6,940 nucleotides of DNA from Candidatus Paceibacterota bacterium (GTDB lineage Bacteria; Patescibacteriota; Minisyncoccia; Phycocordibacterales; CAINVO01): positions 1-6,940 of the forward strand of contig JAQTMP010000040.1 in the NCBI GenBank assembly GCA_028714275.1. The letters run 5' to 3'. Shown here one piece after another: positions 5,431 through 6,940 of this stretch. Each line of letters opens with the position of its first letter. Position 1 is the first letter of the stretch. The translations under genes were made by a program, and so were the position numbers. Below the pieces are notes generated by a model that saw only the letters and a list, made by a program, of their open reading frames with translations, was not told the origin of the DNA and searched no databases.

Positions 5431-5940
5431 TCAATCTGTAATCTGGAGAATCTTTTTGACTTTTTTCATATCTATTTTTAAATCAGATACATCTACTTTT
5501 AGACACCCCACATCTATTTTTAATATACTAACGTCTGTTTTTAGTTCTGCCACATCCTTTTTCAAGAGAGAAATATCTTCCTTCATCTCGCAAATATCTT
5601 CTTTCATTTCACAGATATCCTCCTTAATTTCACAGATATCTTCACAATTCTTTGCAACCATTTCTATGGTGCTATCTAGCTTTTGATTAAAACGATCGAG
5701 GGTAAGCTCAAATAAATCTTGCTTGTGTTCAATTGCATCAAGTCTGTCTCTAAACCCCTCTAAAGTATCTCCAAATCCTCTAATATCATCACGGATTTGC
5801 TCAATTTGGGCAGCGGCATACCTCCTATAATCTTCAGTGAGATTATAGATTTTCTCATCTTGACGCTTTTCAAACATTTGAAAAAAGCTTTGTAAAACAA
5901 GGCTGAGACGATCTTCGGTAACATAAACGGCTGTATCCAT
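5431..5940 (-). CDS. Nine-heptad coiled-coil protein of unknown function
   Basis: The 169-residue protein has a helical, charged N-terminal part (1-95; MDTAVYVTEDRLSLVLQSFF, then segments rich in Glu, Asp, Arg and Lys) followed by unbroken heptads from about 99 to 165. The heptads follow K-x-D-(I/V)-x-x-(L/M/I), for example KEDICEM, KKDVAEL and KIDVGCL. Isoleucine/valine and leucine/methionine alternate every three and four residues with no stutter, so a long parallel coiled coil is expected. Cys103, Cys110 and Cys117 recur at the same heptad position, with Cys99 and Cys146 besides. No signal peptide or membrane segment is seen. Similar Lys/Asp/Leu heptad proteins of unknown role are, to my knowledge, frequent in Patescibacteria. 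No Shine-Dalgarno site is present; a TATAAT box ends 11 bases before the ATG. The stop is TGA. The opposite strand is also open here, but it only mirrors the repeats. Confidence 0.8.
   Translation of the reverse strand: MDTAVYVTEDRLSLVLQSFFQMFEKRQDEKIYNLTEDYRRYAAAQIEQIRDDIRGFGDTLEGFRDRLDAIEHKQDLFELTLDRFNQKLDSTIEMVAKNCEDICEIKEDICEMKEDICEMKEDISLLKKDVAELKTDVSILKIDVGCLKVDVSDLKIDMKKVKKILQITD
5446..5646 (-). repeat. Tandem 21-base units encoding heptads
   Basis: About nine 21-base units encode the heptads at residues 99-165. The units around 5582-5645 are the most alike, each encoding I-C-E-(I/M)-K-E-D with synonymous differences, which suggests recent unit duplication. Units nearer the 3' end have diverged more. 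Confidence 0.75.
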
Positions 5941-5951
5941 ATTTATTTTTG

Positions 5952-5957
5952 ATTATA
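5952..5957 (-). promoter_or_regulatory. -10 box of the coiled-coil gene
   Basis: A perfect TATAAT on the minus strand ends 11 bases before the ATG at 5940, the same spacing as before ftsX. No convincing -35 box is found; TTGCGT at 15 bases is weak. A small inverted repeat, ATTGC (5962-5966) with GCAAT (5975-5979), lies directly upstream and might be an operator. Confidence 0.45.
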
Positions 5958-6042
5958 CTACATTGCTAATAAACGCAATATACCAAAAACACATGAAAAC
6001 TATTCCAAAAACTCGTCAATTTTCTACGAAGAAAATACCCAG

Positions 6043-6133
6043 AAACCTAAATACCCTTGGCGACGTTTCCCTGCTGCCAGATAGAACTTGAGTCTTCAGG
6101 CAGAGTGGGTACGAGCCAAGGGTATTTAGGTTT
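6043..6133. repeat. 91-bp element with perfect 19-bp inverted repeats
   Basis: AAACCTAAATACCCTTGGC (6043-6061) is perfectly repeated in reverse complement at 6115-6133, with 53 bases between. The spacer folds further in the same axis: CGT/ACG (6064-6066 with 6111-6113), CCC/GGG (6069-6071 with 6107-6109) and CTGCC/GGCAG (6074-6078 with 6099-6103). The whole would form one long interrupted hairpin. It begins 11 bases beyond the CCA end of tRNA-Thr(GGU). On the plus strand it is followed by two T6 runs; on the minus strand the tail is weaker (TTTCTGGGTATTTTC). It could terminate the tRNA transcript, encode a structured RNA, or be a MITE-like element. No transposase is present. Confidence 0.85.
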
Positions 6134-6143
6134 TTTGGTTTTT

Positions 6144-6219
6144 TGGAGCCATTGGACAGAATCGAACTGTCGACCTTCCCCTTACCATGGGGATGCTCTA
6201 CCAACTGAGCTACAACGGC
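6144..6219 (-). tRNA. tRNA-Thr(GGU), reads ACC and ACU
   Basis: A perfect 76-base cloverleaf is present. The acceptor stem is GCCGTTG/CAATGGC (one G-T wobble), the D stem GCTC/GAGC, the anticodon stem TCCCC/GGGGA with loop ATGGTAA (anticodon GGU), and the T stem GACAG/CTGTC with TTCGATT. The discriminator is T73 and CCA is encoded. It follows the stop of the TMEM175-DUF5069 gene by 28 bases on the same strand. I see no clear promoter in that gap, so co-transcription with the upstream gene is possible. Confidence 0.96.
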
Positions 6220-6247
6220 AAAACTTTCTAGTCACCGCTCCGCTATC

Positions 6248-6940
6248 TTATGCGATTTTTCGCTTTTTGGCAAAAACTGGAAAAGAAACCCTGTCGTCCT
6301 CAACCACACCGTCAAACTGTCCGTCCAAACTATCAGACCAGTGCTTTATTTCTTCAACCGTTTTGAAATAGCCGTGTTCATTGACCCATTTGCCAATCTC
6401 TTCATCGGAAACCCCACAGGCCACAAAATCACGAAAAGGTCCAGCTTCAATCCCCTTAAAACCAAACAAAGTTTTATCTAAAGGACAATTAAAACGATAC
6501 TCCCCTACCGTACCCGCAATAGTTGCCCGACATTTATCAATGGTCCTCGGCAACAAGGCAAAACCATGCAATCTCATATACGGGCTGCGCGGCGCCATTT
6601 TAGCCAAGTCTTTAGCTTTTAAATCGGGAGCAAAAAATCTCTCGATCCAATTGTGGAGAATGTTGGTGCTGGCAGGGACGATGTTAAAAATAATGGCAAT
6701 CGTAAAAATCAAAAGTGAAAGAGTCGGATTCCAAAAACCAATAATAATGGCAGCCAAAGCTGAGACGATCGGAAAAATAATACGGATGTAGCCGCTGCGG
6801 CGATCTGTAGGCGTGATGGGCGCCGTTTCGATAGCCGGGTTGTGCTCAATATAATAGCGCATAAAAAGCAGAGTCACTCCGATACAAATAACATTGAGAC
6901 CGTAAACCGTGATGGCGGTAATATTTTCACTATACTGTCC
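6248..6940 (-). CDS. TMEM175-like membrane protein fused to DUF5069 domain, 5' partial
   Basis: The frame is open to the window edge, with 230 visible residues and the N-terminus missing. The first 90 visible residues hold the last membrane helices of a DUF1211/TMEM175-type protein. SENITAITVYGLNVICIGVTL resembles the fourth helix of that family, and two helices follow (about 52-70 and 72-90). Bacterial TMEM175 proteins are six-helix potassium-permeable channels. After a short linker (WIERFFAPDLKAKDLAK) comes a soluble domain (about 109-206) with APRSPYMRLHGFALLPRTID, KCRATIAGTVGEYRFNCPLD and SDEEIGKWV. I recognise this as DUF5069, a domain of unknown function usually found alone. The C-terminus is basic (KKRKIA). 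No frameshift or stop separates the two parts. Both assignments come from memory of family motifs; the DUF5069 match is stronger than the TMEM175 one. An internal GTG or ATG start is unlikely because the membrane-helix pattern continues upstream of it. Confidence 0.75.
   Translation of the reverse strand, partial: GQYSENITAITVYGLNVICIGVTLLFMRYYIEHNPAIETAPITPTDRRSGYIRIIFPIVSALAAIIIGFWNPTLSLLIFTIAIIFNIVPASTNILHNWIERFFAPDLKAKDLAKMAPRSPYMRLHGFALLPRTIDKCRATIAGTVGEYRFNCPLDKTLFGFKGIEAGPFRDFVACGVSDEEIGKWVNEHGYFKTVEEIKHWSDSLDGQFDGVVEDDRVSFPVFAKKRKIA

Noticed and set aside
170..5465. The word TTGACTTTTT occurs three times on the plus strand (170, 1985, 5456), twice flanking pyrG
   Set aside because: T-rich words recur easily in this composition. 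One copy lies inside the coiled-coil gene and nothing else around the copies is shared.
5315..5686. Plus-strand frame opposite the coiled-coil gene (SSFISQISSFISQ...)
   Set aside because: It mirrors the 21-base repeats of the minus-strand gene, runs through the tRNA and has no ribosome binding site. The minus strand shows regular heptads and a better start.
6016..6371. Open frames on both strands across tRNA-Thr(GGU), including the peptide WTESNCRPSPYHGDALPTELQ
   Set aside because: These are translations of the tRNA and its flanking inverted repeat. The peptide is a well-known artefact of reading the antisense of a tRNA.

Overview
The window looks like chromosomal DNA of a small-genome bacterium, most likely a member of the Candidate Phyla Radiation (Patescibacteria, Parcubacteria-like). 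This placement is inferred from the prfB-ftsE-ftsX gene order, a release factor 2 with a shortened N-terminal domain, a heptad-repeat coiled-coil protein, Lys-rich proteins and genes without Shine-Dalgarno sites; no marker gene here proves it. TGA is used as a stop (end of pyrG and of the coiled-coil gene) and an RF2 with an SPF motif is present, so this is the standard bacterial code, not the UGA=Gly code of Gracilibacteria/Absconditabacteria.

Layout, left to right. At the left edge is the 5' end of an unidentified minus-strand gene with a textbook promoter and a strong Shine-Dalgarno site (1-184). Next is pyrG, CTP synthase (181-1941, minus). Divergent from it is a 138-residue protein I do not recognise (2035-2451, plus), which ends at a strong intrinsic terminator (2471-2526). 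The convergent gap behind it holds a perfect 24-bp inverted repeat (2584-2646). Then, all on the minus strand and read right to left, come tRNA-Thr(CGU), prfB (RF2), ftsE and ftsX, which look like one operon with gaps of 12-18 bases. Upstream of this tRNA lie a broken copy of its own 5' end and a gene for a nine-heptad coiled-coil protein (5431-5940). Beyond that are a 91-bp element bounded by perfect 19-bp inverted repeats (6043-6133), tRNA-Thr(GGU) with encoded CCA (6144-6219), and the 3' part of a gene that appears to fuse a TMEM175-type membrane channel to a DUF5069 domain (6248-6940, running off the window).

Functionally the window is mostly housekeeping: CTP supply, threonine decoding at ACG and ACC/ACU codons, termination at UGA/UAA, and the FtsEX ABC-type complex that couples division to cell-wall remodelling. 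The less ordinary signals are the TMEM175-DUF5069 fusion, the two large hairpin elements, the tRNA 5' fragment, the reduced RF2 and several TATAAT boxes placed 6-11 bases before start codons, which suggest leaderless transcripts. No CRISPR array, transposase, integrase or phage gene is visible. No stretch longer than 300 bases lacks a gene.
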